Shown here: piece by piece, positions 33,443 to 43,886 of the stretch
Position numbering within the stretch: position 1 is the stretch's first letter
Layout of the letters: every line of letters starts with the position of its first letter
Source: Oreohelix idahoensis
Lineage: Eukaryota; Mollusca; Gastropoda; Stylommatophora; Oreohelicidae
NCBI GenBank assembly: GCA_024509875.1
Contig: JAMPIV010005033.1
Coordinates: 124,001 to 188,000, forward strand
DNA length: 64,000 bases
Reading direction: 5' to 3'
Notes under the pieces: generated by a model
The model's database searches: none
What the model saw: only the letters and a program-made list of their open reading frames with translations
Told to the model about the DNA's origin: nothing
Made by a program: the position numbers and the translations under genes

Positions 33443-34750
33443 TCAAGTAGAATCGTGTGGGCATCGAGACAGTTTGTCTGCCATTACATTATCTGCACCA
33501 CAGATAGCTCATACTAAAAAGTGAAAGGGCTGAAGAGCAATAGCATATTGAGTGGATCTTGAGCTCTTCAAGTCCTTACTCTGTATCGCTGTGAGGGCTT
33601 TTTGGTCAGTTTCTACTATGAAATGCGCGCCAAGAAGGAATCTCTGGAGCTTAAGAATTGCCGAGACCATAGCTAATAATTCTCGGTCTAGTACAGAGTA
33701 ATTCTGCTCTGCTGCATTCAGCTTCCTAGAGACATACATCACCAGTTGCAGAGTTTCAGAATACTCTTGCATCAGTGCGGCCCCAATCCCTGTGGATGAG
33801 GCGTCACTGCAAAGAATAAAAGTCTTATTTGCAGTGGGTAGTCTTAAGATAGGCTGAGAAGAAAATAGATCTTTAATCATATCTAATGAGGATTGGCATT
33901 CTTGGGACCAGCGTACCACTATAGGTGACCCCTTCTTCAATAGGGTTGAGAGAGGTGCCGTGATTGACGATAGATTTGGAATAAATCTTCCGTAGAATTG
34001 TATTAAGCCTAAGAGACCACGGACTTGCTTCTTCGTCTTAGGAGTAGTGATGTTGAGAATTTTAGAAGTGTTGTGGTCCTCTGTCCGCAAGAGACCATGA
34101 CGAACCCTGTGACCCAAAAAAGCAATGTCGCTAAACCCAACACAGGCTTTAGACGGTTTGGCCATCAAATTATGAGAGCATAGAGTAGACAAAAGGTCGG
34201 CAAGACCTTGAAAGTAATCTTCCCAAGAATCACTAAAAAGACAAATATCGTCCAAGTACGCAATAACATCTGGACAATGTGAACGAATATGACACATCAT
34301 GCGTACAAAAGTAGCTGGGGCATTCATGAGTCTGAAAGGCATGAAGTTCCATTGGAACAAACCGCTAGGTGTTGAGAAAGCAGTAACAGGTTTGGCACAT
34401 TCAGTAAGAGGAACTTGCCAATAACCTTTAGACAAATCAAGTTTGGTAAAGAACCGAGAATTAGAAAGCTTAATAAGTAGATCTTCCAATAAGGGCATAG
34501 GTTCAGCATCAAATTTCGTTACTTGGATTAATTTCCGATAATCGATGCAAAGACGTATGTTATTGTCTTTTTTTCAGACAATAACCATCGATGAGGAGTA
34601 TGATGAAGTAGATGGTTCAATTATTTTCATCTGTATCATTTCATCCAATTCTTTCTCGACCTGTGTCTGAAAGTGTAATGGGATACGATAAGGTCGGACT
34701 CTGATAGGGTTGTAATCGGTGAGTATTATGTCATGAGAAATGACCGCTGT
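33443..34750 (-). pseudogene. Gypsy-like RT and RNase H
   Basis: RT motifs: FFTKLDLSKGYWQVPL (first Asp), FQWNFMPFRLMNAPATF, VIAYLDDICLFSDSW (YLDD), FLGHRVRHG and LLGLIQFYGRFIPN. RNase H follows with FILCSDASSTGIGAALMQ, LDRELLAMVSAI, FIVETDQKALTA and, beyond a TGA at 33511, ADNVMADKLSR. It sits downstream of integrase, with TAG at 34753 and TGA at 34576 in the stretch between. It is in the same frame as integrase. Confidence 0.92.
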
Positions 34751-36250
34751 CTAACCCGGAATGTCAGTAAGAACGTCCTGAAAGGTTTGCAACAAAGATG
34801 AGACTTGCTGTTGGCTTTCAGCAGATAAATCTGGAGAAATAGTTACGTTTTCCCATGACTCTGTTGAATGAAGTGGGATCACGGGAAGAGGAAGATTCAC
34901 ATCTGAGAAAGTAGCCTCTTCTTCCTGAATAACAGACAGCGACATGTAATGACCATGTGGGACCAGCGGGTTGTCCGTTGCCTGAAAAACAGGTTGTAGG
35001 TAATCTGGTCGTTTATAGAATTCTGTCAGCATATTGATATGGAAGGTTTTATGCTTTCCGTCCACATCGATGACATAGTCGACATCGGAAATTCTAGAGA
35101 TAACAGTATAAGGACCTTTCCATGAAATAAGAAGTCTATTGTCCCTACAAGGGAGAAATACAAGTACCTCATCACCAGGACAGAGTTGACATAGACGTCT
35201 ATTTTTATTTGCGAATTTCCTCGCCTTCTCTTTAGCAAATTCAGATGCAGAGGTAGCTAACCTACATGCTTTGATAATTTTCTGTCTCAGATCAATGACA
35301 TATTCGTAGGAAAATTGGGTGTCATCGCTGATGTCCTCAGCAGTTATTAAGTCGTGGAGCAATGACATGGGACCGCGCGGTTGCGCATGAAAGACAAGCT
35401 GGGATGGAGAAAACCCTGTGTGCTCATTAGGGACCTCTCTATATGCGAAAAGAGCAGCGGGTAAAACCCTGTCCCAATCCTGAAGATGGTCCTCAGTTAT
35501 CTTTCCTAGTAAATTCTTGAGCATTCTATTTAGACGTTCTACTAATCCGTTTGACATAGGATGATAGATACTGCTTAAAGACCTTTGAATATGGAGTGTG
35601 GTCATGACCTGAGACATAGTATCTGATACTAATTGTGTGCCATGATCTGATAAGATTTCTTTGGGAAATCCTAGATGTGAGAATATTAGCCAAAGAGCAT
35701 CTGCAATATCAGCAGTAGAAATGTTCTTGAGAGGTATAGCCTCTGGCCAACGTGTACACATGTCAATGCATGTTAGGATAAATTGGTGTCCTCTAGCAGA
35801 CTTGATTTTAAAAGGACCAATTATGTCTATTGTCATCTTTTGGAAGAGGCAGATTAGAATATCCGCAGCCTGGATAGGTGCTGCATGGCGTGGACCTCGC
35901 GACTTAACCTCTTGACATATCTTGCAGGAGCAACAATAAATATGTATATCTTTATTTGCACGTGGCCCAAAGAAGGAAGCAAGAACCCTCGATTTAGTAT
36001 GGGAAAATCCCATATGTCCTGCACACTGAGAGTTGTGGGCATGTTGTAGAATTCGAACTCTCATACCCTTAGGTACCAGAATTTGCGAATGTATAGACAA
36101 AGCAGAATCTCGCACCATACAAACTAGTACTCCATTCTTTATTGTGGACCACGATTTAAGATTTATGTTATGGTTTGGATTATCATTTTTAACTAAGAGG
36201 AAGAATTTTTTTAAAGAAGTATCATTTTGTTGGAGTTTGATAAAAGACTC
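34751..36250 (-). pseudogene. Gypsy-like integrase
   Basis: An uninterrupted frame downstream of the TGA at 36253. An HHCC zinc region (HAHNSQCAGHMGFSHTKSRV, then CCSCKICQEVK) precedes the DDE core: FQKMTIDIIGPF (Asp), ILSDHGTQLVSDTMSQV (Asp), YHPMSNGLVERLNRMLKNLL (Glu). The C-terminus has a WKGPYTVISRISDVDYVI-like GPF/Y module and ends in SSLLQTFQDVLTDIPG, the usual lead-in to RT, just before the TAG. Integrase inserts the cDNA into the host chromosome. No chromodomain is visible. Confidence 0.92.
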
Positions 36251-37651
36251 TCAGGAAATTCCTGAGTGATTATCTTGGTTATGTACCTCAGTAATTTTGG
36301 TAGATGTAGTCTGAGAAATATTTTGAGCTTGTGCTCTAGTAGTGACTGCATTAGCAGTCTGAATGTTTTGCTCTTCCCAGATAGCAATCTGTTGTGGGGT
36401 ACACTCCTTAATCCTGTGTATATGTCCAACGATAAGATCTGCAATAGGATTCGGGAGCATACATGCGTGGACATCTCCCATGAAAAAGGGAGTGGCTATA
36501 TGGATGATAGCAGTCGGGAATTTTTCAAGTGTCCCTCCAAATGTCACACATTTCATCATATTACCAGTTGGACAAGATGGTTGAACTATAGACTGTCTAA
36601 TCCCAACAGTTGTGCATCCAGAATCAAAAAGAACTGAGACTGGATTATTATTCACTAAACCTTTATGTAGAATAAGAGACCCTCTTCTGTCATGCGCAAC
36701 TGCAGCAGGAAGAGCGGGTAGAATATGACCGCAACTCAAGGTAGTTATAGCAGTAGGATCGAACAAAGTTGTGCATTGCGGGCATTGAGATGCCTTCTCA
36801 AAATCAAAAGGGAAGCAAGCAATAGCATTAGCAACACTATTATTATTGTTACCCTGATTATTAACATCATGGAGTTCTTGTTGAGCAGAGTTAGCATGGC
36901 GAAACAATCTATTACTGTTATTTTGCGATCTTTCGCGGCTACTATTTCTATTGAAATTGTTGCTATTTGCTCTATTGAAATTATTGTTCTGATTTGAACC
37001 CCAGTTTTCATAGTTGCGATTGTCATTTCCACTTTGATCAAAATTTCTATTTGATGGGTTTTGTTGTCTCTGCAAAAAATTATTATTGTGGTTACACCTA
37101 TTGTAGTAACCTCTTCCAAAATTCCTATAATTATTAGGACCAAAATGTTGAGGACTGTTAAATTGCCTCCAGTTCCTCGAAGATGAACCTCCTTGGTTCT
37201 GTCTAAAATTGCGGTTATCTCTTCTACCAAAATTGCTATCAGCACTTTGAGATCTACATCGCCAATTAGGATTATATGGTGCTGCTGAAGCAACTGGTAA
37301 ACCCTCTTTGACTTTAGAAATGCTAACAGTTTCATTTGGATGAGCCGTGACGTATTGATGACAGTATTGTTCCATATCTTTTAAGTTTGGAGGTTTTCGC
37401 TCATGTAGAAAGGAAAGAAAGGATTTACTCACTGACGACATAACTTTGTCCCGAAGCAATAAGTCAACAAGGGCTTCATATCTGTGTTCAGTTTTTGACA
37501 ATTCCACCCAATGTGAAAAGGTCAGGCAAATATCTGATATAAAGTCTGAAAAATCCTTCCCTGTCTCTGGCAATAGAGACTTAAAGCGTAGGCAATAACC
37601 TTCTTCATCCAGTTGGTATTTTTTTAATAAGGCCGCTCTTACAACATCTTA
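36251..37651 (-). pseudogene. Gypsy-like gag C-terminal half and protease
   Basis: The frame opens after a TAA at 37651: a SCAN-like capsid segment (KKYQLDEEGYCLRFKSL, HWVELSKTEHRYEALVDLL), an Asn/Arg/Gly-rich nucleocapsid-like region with no canonical CCHC knuckle but a CPQC..CGH cluster, then an aspartic protease (VSVLFDSGCTTVGIRQSIV with DSG, and ADLIVGHI). It ends at TGA 36253 and continues in the same frame into integrase. Gag would form the particle and the protease would cut the polyprotein. Confidence 0.85.
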
Positions 37652-38335
37652 GTTATTTTTGTCAGTATCTTCCCCTGACATCATAATTTTTTGATCATCA
37701 GCTGTAAGTAACCTACCAAGTTGATCACAATATTGCGACTTGTCTATTTTATGAGAGTCGCATGCCAGTTCAAATCTACTTAGATAGAATGCAATGACAT
37801 CACGGGTAGGGTTGAAAGCAGGTAACTTAATGTCATAGGTTTAATGTTTGCCTTATTAGAAGTTGTTTGATTATTTGACTCATTTTGTGAATTACCCATA
37901 TTCACTACCTTTATTTTCTCCAGCTCCATAGCTGCCAATTTTTGCTCGTGGAGTCTTTGGTTTTCCTCAGCGTGCATCTGAAGCTTCTTCTCCTCCATTT
38001 GCATTTGCATTTGCATTTTTTTATCTTCAGCCTCTCTTTCTAATTTTTTTATTTTCAGCCTCTCTTTCTAATTTTTTATTTCCAGCCTCTCTTTCTAATT
38101 TTTGTTTTTCCATCTGCATTTGGAATTTTCTCTCGTCTGCTTGCAACTTTATCTGCAATCTCCTATCTTCAGCTTCCATTTTCTATTTCTCAGCCTCTAA
38201 TTTTGCTTCTTTTCTTCAGCCTTCTGCACATTGGCATATTCAGCCAGTGCAAATTCTTCTAATTTCTCCTCAGTCTTGCCAAGGGCTTTCCCTTGTGCAA
38301 TGAAATAATCCAAAGTAGAAATTATGCTGGATTAT
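37652..38335 (-). pseudogene. Gypsy-like gag N-terminal half
   Basis: Upstream of the TAA at 37651 the same frame reads FNPTRDVIAFYLSRFELA and DQLGRLLTADDQKIM, typical of the capsid N-domain. A frameshift near 37850 precedes a Gln/Glu/Lys-rich coiled coil (MQMQMQMEEKKLQMHAEENQ) and, further upstream, a LGKTEEKLEEFALAEYANVQ-like start. A 27-28-base tandem repeat at 38028-38100 encodes three KLEREAE units of the coil. No clear start Met is visible. Confidence 0.75.
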
Positions 38336-38339
38336 ATGA

Positions 38340-39884
38340 GATAAATACCTTGTGCAATAATTATTATTTGAGAAACTCACTTTATCCCAACTCAGTGGGT
38401 GACAAGTCTTTGCTCAAGACTTGTATAATTACCTTACTTATCAATAATATAATTAATCAGCTATGTACTTATTGTGCATAACAATATTGACAGTGTATAA
38501 CAACAATGAATAATATAAATGAGAAACACCAAGACAAAATATCAAGGACAAACGACAAAGTTTGCAGGAATCAACTAAGAAAAAAGCAGAAATAAAGTGA
38601 AAAGTATTGCAAAATTTACAACGACAGCTGTGAATAAAGCGATGAGACAATGACAACACCATGTATAAACAAAAAGTTGTAAAGAAATAAACGATAGGAA
38701 GTGGATGCAGACAAACACAAACAATCTAAACAAGAACTAAAGAACAGAAAGAAATATAACAAAAACAACAATGGGACATCTCAGCACAACTTAACAATTA
38801 TATCACAAATAACCAAACACAGTGGACTATAATACACAGCAAAATGTTTGCTGGAGATTTCCACTGCGGGAAATTTGCGAAAAAATCCTTAAAGAACGCT
38901 TAGGTAGGCCCTCGGTAACGTGGGATGTATCCTACATAAGTCTCCACCCAACCTGCCCGCTGAAATATGAAATATACGACATATAAAACAATGAAACATA
39001 TAACATCAAAACAAGGATATAATAGTGTACTGACGAAGGCTTAATTACCACAAACACAGATTCACAGTTAACAAACACAAACAGCCACTTATCTTTAACT
39101 GGCAAAAAATCCTGGCCTCCAAAATAGCAGCAATGATGTTCATATCAGGCATAGTATAATGACAAGAGGATCCACTGCTGAAGGGTACAGAAACACTATG
39201 ATGCAAGATCCAGATATTTTCCAAAACTCAGCTTCTTGACCAGTTGAACTTGTACGTTGAAACTCCGGACTGGCAACACTGTAAGTTCTGTTGAATTTCT
39301 GCACAGCAAACAAGGACTGGATTCCTCTGTTGTACGGTCAAGAGACTTCCGGGCAACGCCGGGTACTTTCAGTTAATAATAGCCACTACCGTTGAACTTG
39401 AAAACATCACTGATAATAGCCCCATCAAGCTGGCTAACCACTGTTGCTGGACTGTTTTTGCTGTTGCTGCGTGTCTACGGTTGATGGTATATATCTATTG
39501 GCTAGGTTGTATTCTTAAAGCCAGCAGCAAACGTCGGACCTCATCATCAGAAAGAATGTGGATGTGCTATAGTATGTGCGCTGTTAGAGGCAAACAGCAT
39601 GGTCAGACTTACCAGGTGGCCGGCATGGTGTGTGGGTGTATAGACAAAGCAATAGACGCGAATGGGTGTAGTCCTAAAGTAATGCAGTGATGATTACACA
39701 CACCAAAGTACACATATATAAGTCAGGAAGGTTGTAACGACTGGTACAGTTCCAACTGTTTATTACGCCACAACACGAACATGCTGACATCAAAGACAAA
39801 CTGTCAATAGGACAAAGTTTAAGCACATCATGTAGATAACACTAGCTCACTACCTCCAATATCACAATGGCTCTTCCAAGCAGA
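38340..39884. other. No gene recognised; expected 5' LTR and leader of the gypsy-like element
   Basis: This lies on the 5' side of the minus-strand gag. No direct repeat with 33100-33440 was found, so an LTR is not demonstrated. The 14-base word CTGGTACAGTTCCA at 39748 recurs at 59824, in both cases followed within about 10 bases by TTTATTA. Confidence 0.4.
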
Positions 39885-40008
39885 CTGCCGGAATCGCAGT
39901 GCAAAAATATTTCAGTAACTCCTCTAAGCAAGCTGCGGGCATCGCAGTGCAAAATATCTTAGTAACTCCTCTAAGCAAGCTGCGGGCATTGCAGTGCTAA
40001 AATATAAG
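39885..40008 (+). repeat. 48-bp tandem repeat
   Basis: Between two and three units containing AAGCTGCGGGCATCGCAGTG and AGTAACTCCTCTAAGC. It directly precedes the 51-bp array. Confidence 0.85.
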
Positions 40009-40194
40009 CCGAATACGTCCCTGGCATTAGATAATATAAATGTTCTCTTAGGAGTACGCCGAATAAGTCCATGGTGTCAGAATAATATAAATGTTCTCTT
40101 AGGAGTACGCTGAATAAGTCCCTGGTATCAAAATAATATAAATGTTCTCTTAGGAGTACACCGAATAAGTCCCTGGCGTCAAAATAATATAACT
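40009..40194 (+). repeat. 51-bp tandem array interrupted by RTE-B
   Basis: Four units of 50-51 bases (CCGAATAAGTCC, AATAATATAAATG, TTCTCTTAGGAGTAC). The fourth unit is cut at ATATAACT by the RTE-B insertion and its remainder, TGTTCTCTTA, is found at 41190 on the other side. Two looser units of about 105 bases (AGTAAGCCACATAAATATC) follow at 41215-41370. Confidence 0.92.
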
Positions 40195-41175
40195 TACTTA
40201 CTTACTTAGTCGTTCCCCTTCTACTGTGAGGTGTAGAGGTTTGGAAGAGAGAGCACCAGACTATCCTATCGGCTGTCTTCCTCCTGGCCTGGTTCCATTC
40301 TAGTCCTCGGTCCTTCAAAGATTGTCTAATATTGTCCTCCCAGCGGACTCTGGGTCATCCTGGGGATCTGGATCCCTGGCTCTTTGTTTCCCATGCTTGT
40401 CATGGTAGTCGATCTTCTCCCATTCTACAGACATGGCCAAACCATCTTAATTGGGACTGTTCTACTTGGGTCTGCAGGGGGTGGCATTTTAGGCCTTGAT
40501 GTATCGTCTGGTTGCGGACCATGTCTCTTCTTGTTACTTCAACCACCTTCCTCAGATATCTCATTTCTGAGGTTTGGATCTGGCTTTTGTGGGTTGTAGT
40601 CATTGCCCATGACTCGCATCCATATGTCAAGACTGGGACATAGATGGAGCGGTATACAGCCATCTTCGTTTTCTTACCAACCTCTCTCTTGCTGAGGAAT
40701 CCTCGATTTATGGCCTGAACAAGTCTCCCAGCTGCTGCTTTTCAAGTGGCCAACTCTTCTTTGATGCCTCCCTTTCGGTCTATAATAGCTCCGAGATATT
40801 TAAAGTGGTCGACCTGCTCCAGGACCTGTTCTCCCAGCTTAATCTGATGTCTTCTTTCTTCTCATGATATCACCATGGATTTTGTTTTAGAGCTACTTAT
40901 GACCATCCCTCTCTTCTCCAGCTCTTCCTTCCAGACTTGCAGGTTGGATTGGAGATGTGCCTCTGATTTAGCAATCAGGGCAACATCATCAGCAAATGCC
41001 AGCTCTGAAATGCAGACCTGTCTCATCTTCCAGTACCCTACTGAATACTTTCTTGTTCTCTCCTTACATGACTTGATAACATCGTCCATGAGGAGTATGA
41101 AAAGATAAGGTGACATGATATCACCTTGTCTTACACCTGTGGTGGTCTTAAACTCTTCTGACTTATGGTTTGCTG
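40195..41175 (-). mobile_element. RTE-B copy, 5'-truncated, with TSD
   Basis: A 981-base minus-strand insertion flanked by the perfect 15-base direct repeat CAAAATAATATAACT (40180-40194 and 41176-41190), with an AAGT/TAAG tail at 40195-40210. It begins within RT at ANHKSEEFKTTTGVRQGD, keeps ELAFADDVALIAKS and SSSKTKSMVIS (frame 40862-41215), then loses frame. The C-terminal part is at 40400-40663 (YRSIYVPVLTYGCESW, QLRWFGHVCRMGE). Confidence 0.95.
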
Positions 41176-41190
41176 CAAAATAATATAACT

Positions 41191-41910
41191 GTTCTCTTAA
41201 CTCCTCTGACTGCATCAGGAGTAAGCCACATAAATATCATCCATCAATTCTTGGCTTATAATATCACAATAATAAGTGCCTGGCTACAAAATAACGTAAA
41301 TGCACTTTTACCTTCACTGACAGCATCAGGAATAAGCCACATAAATATCGGCCAGCAATACTTGGCTTTCAGAAATTTATCAGGGGGGAATCTCCAACAT
41401 TTCTATCACACCAAACTATTTTCCCTGCACACACAGTCAGGAAAAACATGGCTGACCACCTTCTCAGCCAAACGCCCAGGGAAGACTGTCACGGGATTGC
41501 CGTCACACAGTCCCGCTCAAACTATCACGCACTCGCGGATAACCGCAAGGCATGAGTTGAGCTCATACGAGAACTTTCTGGAAAGATCTCGAATGATATT
41601 TGAGAAAAAAATCTCGATCAGAGAATCTTAAATGAACAAATGGTAAGTCAAGAGAGATAACAACTAAATCTGACTTGTACCCTCAAATATTACAACCTGT
41701 AAACTCCCTTTGACCATAAAATATAAAATCTGTCTTTAACAACCTTCTATGCTTCTTAAGAAGCATGGGACAATCACAGCATTTGTGGTGATGAATTCTC
41801 AAGTGGGCTGTTTTACCTGATGAGATTGCAACCCCTTAGTCACATCTGAAGCTGTGCCAGTTTTGAAGCATTTGTCCTCATATTTTGCCTTCTTATAGAA
41901 CCCCTGAAAC
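41191..41910. other. Repeat-flank sequence, no gene
   Basis: The rest of the tandem-repeat region (two loose 105-base units) and unassigned sequence up to the Tc1-like element. The 153-codon frame at 41170-41631 reads through tandem repeats and has no motif. Confidence 0.5.
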
Positions 41911-42629
41911 TATACTGTTCAAAAACAGAAACACATAGCTATCTGAGGGCACATTTTTATGAGTTTGTAAGTAAAATTTGGTGCTAGGGTATATAAAAAC
42001 CAGCCTCAAATGTTCTTTACAATGTCAAATGCACGTGTTGACCTCAATTGCGTTCGTGTTTGTAATCGTTACAACGCAGTGGTCAATAGTGTTTTATGAT
42101 GCAATTTTTGACCACAGCTCATGTTGCGTGCACGTGAAAGCAACAACATTTGGGGTGAACGCTATTCACTGACTACGCAACTGAAACCCTATAAAAGGAT
42201 AACGCTACACACAAAAAATTCAGTTCATTTTCATGCAGACATTTATGGTGTCTCTATTGATAAATTTAAGGAACATTGCTATTGACTGACTGCATGCAGG
42301 CGAAAGTCAAAGTCAGGTTGCCAGGCATCTAAACGTGCATTAGAATACCATCAGTCAACTTTGGCACTGGTTCCAAGCCACTGGCTCAGTTGAAGACCGG
42401 CATCGCAGTGGACGACCCAGAGTGACAACAGCAGCGGAGGATCGCTTTATTCAGCTTCATCACCTAAGAGACAGGTTTACAACAGCTTCCTCAACTGCCC
42501 AGTCATTGCCTGCAGGATGTCATGTGTCTGATCAAACTGTCCAGTCAGTTTGAGGCTATTTGAATCCCCGTAAAGCTTTTCCACGAAAGGAGCTGGCGTC
42601 GGCCATATGCACTTTCTCTGTACGACTTA

Positions 42630-42985
42630 TAAGGGGCAACTTTGAAGCAGATGTTCACCAGTCATTTTATCAGTGCCACATTTACACTGATCGGTAGTTC
42701 TTATTTTTAGCTTGTTGAATAGATGGTATCTCCTGTTGTGGCCAGTGCAGTGTCTGAAGATTACCACTTGTTCTCTTCTGTGGAGCTGGTAGTAAGCATC
42801 ATTCTGTGTGTGCTCTGGATGTTCTACATTCCATTTGTTTCTGTAACTGATTCTGATAAAACTCTTTGCCTCCTCAATAGTTATGCTTGCATCAGGCTGA
42901 GGTAGATGTGAACCTTCTTTTGCCATTCTGTCAGCCTCTTCATTGCCGGCGATGTTACAATGAGATGGGATCCATTGAATCACAT
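42630..42985 (-). mobile_element. LINE-E-related RNase H fragment in the Tc1 element
   Basis: Minus-strand translation: FNVIQWIPSHCNIAGNEEAD, RMAKEGSHLPQP, REQVVIFRHCTGHNRRYHL and CKCGTDKMTGEHLLQSCP. This matches the C-terminal half of the LINE-E RNase H ORF (46973-47884: WIPSHCGIPGNE, EQIVILRLRTGHNR, CTCGQAPQTTKHAL). Boundaries are approximate. It has no tail, so it may have arrived by rearrangement. Confidence 0.82.
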
Positions 42986-43108
42986 TAAAGGAGGCTTGAA
43001 TGCGCAACGATACGTCAATGAAATTCTTCGACCCCATGTCTTTCCACTTTTGGCTGCCCAAAGGTCTGTGTTTCAACAGGACAACGCTAGACCCCATTAT
43101 GCACGGTT

Positions 43109-43410
43109 CTTCTTCTTCTTCCTCGTTCGCCCTGAAAAGGACGGTGGTTGCGTTGTGTCTGTTTACGCCATAGCTGTAATATCTGCACCTTTCGGTCGAC
43201 ACATCCGACTTCTGCACGCCATTTTTTGGGACCGGGTTTGCCTTCCCTCTTCTATCCGTAGTCGCTCAGCCAGACTGCACTGCTGCAGACTGTTTCCAGG
43301 ACCACCACATGGAGGTGGAGTACGGTCTTGACCAGCTCTGGTTTGCTGATCCTGATGCAAGCAGTCAAGCTATGGGTCGCTGACTGCATTCTCTATTGCT
43401 GCATCTTTGA
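43109..43410 (-). mobile_element. SINE-D copy 2, with TSD
   Basis: A 302-base copy of the SINE at 15029-15342, with hairpin and GAA-type tail at its left edge on the minus strand. It is flanked by a 12-base direct repeat with two mismatches (TTATGCACGGTT at 43097-43108, TTGTGCATGGTT at 43411-43422). It splits the Tc1 transposase between its second Asp and its Glu. Confidence 0.92.
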
Positions 43411-43886
43411 TTGTGCATGGTTGACCACGCAGTTCCTGACTGCCAACAACATTCTCACCCTTCCCTGGATATCCCTGTCTCCAGACATGAGTCCGATTGA
43501 GCACCTGTGGGATGAGCTGCATAGACGTGTTTGTTGTCGAGACATTGCTCCAGCCAATCGTCGTGATCTTTTCCAGGCACTCCAGGAAGAGTGGGCAGCC
43601 ATCCCACAGGCCTATATCAGACGTCTGATTGCATCCATGCCCAGGAGATGCCAGTTGCTGATCAAAGCAAGAGGAGGCCACACACTATACTAACGGGAAA
43701 GCCTGTACTCCAAAAAACTCTCGTGACCCAGATGCAAAACAACTGTCAATTGATTGGTTGAACCCTAAGGTATTCTTGTGTGTATTTGAACAATTAACTC
43801 ATTAAATTAAAAAAGATATTGAATGTCAAAATTATGGCTATGTGTGTGCCTTCAGTAGCTATGCGTTTATTTTTTTGAACAGTATA

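Larger units (their letters stand above)
33443..38335 (-). mobile_element. Gypsy-like retrotransposon, gag-PR-IN-RT-RH order
   Basis: A minus-strand element whose coding order is gag, protease, integrase, RT, RNase H. Ty3/gypsy elements normally have RT and RNase H before integrase. The copia-like order with gypsy-like sequence is known from the Gmr1-like group. From 37651 to 33443 everything lies in one frame, broken by TAA at 37651, TGA at 36253, TAG at 34753, TGA at 34576 and TGA at 33511. A frameshift near 37850 separates the gag N-terminus. I could not identify LTRs or a primer-binding site. The element is defective. Confidence 0.88.
42240..43693 (+). pseudogene. Tc1-type transposase, disrupted
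   Basis: N-terminal pieces resemble the paired-type HTH (QVARHLNVH, HWFQATGSVEDRHRSGRPRV with the GRPR hook, then TTAAEDRF). After the LINE-related insert the DDE half resumes: YVNEILRPHVFPLL, VFQQDNARPHYAR (second Asp). After SINE-D comes LTTQFLTANN, WISLSPDMSPIEHLWDELHRR (Glu) and IRRLIASMPRRCQLLIKARG. The first catalytic Asp region is missing, and stops occur in the HTH part. Confidence 0.88.
41913..43884 (+). mobile_element. Tc1-like transposon with TIRs and TA target, twice invaded
   Basis: Both ends carry inverted repeats of about 40 bases starting TACTGTTCAAAAA, followed by CATAGCTA and GGCACA, and are flanked by TA (41911-41912 and 43885-43886). Inside are Tc1 transposase pieces broken by a LINE-E-related fragment (42630-42985) and SINE-D (43109-43410). 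Without these the element is about 1.3 kb, so roughly 300 bases carrying the first catalytic Asp were lost at the LINE junction. Confidence 0.93.

Noticed and set aside
36725..37335. Ile-rich frames opposite and out of frame with gag
   Set aside because: These are shadows of the Asn-rich nucleocapsid-like region in other frames; they have no start context and no motif.
39885..40194. CRISPR-like array
   Set aside because: The repeats are head-to-tail tandem units without unique spacers, and the sequence is eukaryotic.
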